From Asterias rubens (Eukaryota; Echinodermata; Asteroidea; Forcipulatida; Asteriidae), in the NCBI RefSeq assembly GCF_902459465.1, contig NC_047069.1, positions 4,497,171 through 4,561,170 on the forward strand: 64,000 nucleotides of DNA, in the 5' to 3' direction. A program made the position numbers and the translations under genes. The notes under the pieces are model-generated. The model had not been told where the DNA came from. It saw only the letters and a list, made by a program, of their open reading frames with translations, and did not search any database. This document shows positions 63,835 through 64,000 of this stretch, piece after piece; position 1 is the first letter of the stretch; every line of letters begins with the position of its first letter.

Positions 63835-63916
63835 CGGCGAGGATGGGATTCGAACCCACGCGTGCAGAGCACAATGGATTAGCAGTCCATCGCCTTAACC
63901 ACTCGGCCACCTCGTC
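63835..63916 (-). tRNA. tRNA-Ser-GCT: tRNA-Ser(GCT) array copy 35
   Basis: T71 to C, an A2-C71 mismatch. Followed by another type B spacer that runs off the window. Confidence 0.82.
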
Positions 63917-64000
63917 TTCTGAATGTCATTAGACATTTACTGTTTGTGAAGTTTTAAACAGAAGACAAACAAATCAAGAAATTAAACAATTCACAAAATT

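Larger units (their letters stand above)
57221..64000 (-). repeat. tandem array of at least 35 tRNA-Ser(GCT) genes, 194/195-bp unit
   Basis: Each unit is an 82-nt tRNA plus a 112- or 113-bp spacer. The consensus tRNA has acceptor GACGAGG/CCTCGTC, discriminator G73, anticodon loop CTGCTAA (GCT, reading AGC/AGU serine codons), a long class II variable arm, A box TGGCCGAGTGG and B box GGTTCGAATCC. Just 3' of the gene the sense strand has GCGTTTTTGC, a T5 Pol III terminator. The 5' flank has a TATA-like TTTTATAAC (or GTTTAAAAC) about 37 bases upstream. Sixteen copies are identical. Spacers form classes: A (...tactgcttgtgcagttataaa) and B (...actgtttgtgaagttttaaa) predominate, with older variants at the left edge. 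All copies point the same way, antisense to SLC5. The array is cut by the window end. Confidence 0.97.

Noticed and set aside
57722..63932. Many plus-strand ORFs encoding repeated MGFEPTRAEHNGLAVHRLNH peptides
   Set aside because: They are antisense readings of the tRNA-Ser genes. The constant part is the tRNA itself and there is no start, splice or codon signal of a real protein family.
57221..64000. CRISPR-like regular array
   Set aside because: The unit is 194-195 bp, the conserved part folds as an 82-nt tRNA, and the spacers are related to one another. This is an animal genome.

Overview
The window is animal nuclear DNA. It has intron-rich genes with GT-AG junctions, long AT-rich introns, many short dispersed repeats and Pol III tRNA genes. 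The repeat set (tRNA-headed SINEs with a 3' end resembling gcgctatataa and short TTAA-flanked palindromic elements), together with the gene sequences, suggests an invertebrate deuterostome, most likely an echinoderm and perhaps a sea star. The species is an inference.

Three protein-coding genes can be built exon by exon with consistent phase. (1) 18175-37115, minus strand: a complete 23-coding-exon gene of 782 residues that I recognise as SCLT1, the centriolar distal-appendage coiled-coil protein. (2) 42034-47216, plus strand: a complete 9-coding-exon BTB-BACK-Kelch gene of 571 residues in the KLHL1/KLHL4/KLHL5 clade. (3) From 52189, plus strand: the first five coding exons (145 residues) of an SLC5 sodium/solute symporter whose remainder lies beyond base 64000. 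SCLT1 and the KLHL gene are divergent, with start codons about 4.9 kb apart.

Region by region: 1-18 kb is mostly decayed SINEs, LINE ends and MITE-like elements, with weak signs of an unidentified minus-strand gene at 14.0-16.2 kb. 18-37 kb is SCLT1 with element-filled introns. 37-42 kb is repeat-rich: a diverged direct duplication brackets GC-rich tandem repeats and a 374-bp palindromic element. 42-47 kb is the KLHL gene, with a 21/42-bp minisatellite in its last intron. 47-52 kb is largely featureless. 52-57 kb holds the SLC5 exons, two tRNA-Ala(AGC) genes inside a tandem duplication in intron 1, and two decayed copies of exon 5.

The most striking feature fills 57.0-64.0 kb: at least 35 tandem copies of a tRNA-Ser(GCT) gene on the minus strand at a 194/195-bp period, running off the window end. 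It lies downstream of SLC5 exon 5, apparently inside that gene's intron and antisense to it. Sixteen copies are identical, and nearly all have an intact A box, B box and a T4-T5 terminator. The spacers fall into classes arranged in higher-order blocks, as expected from recent unequal exchange or gene conversion.
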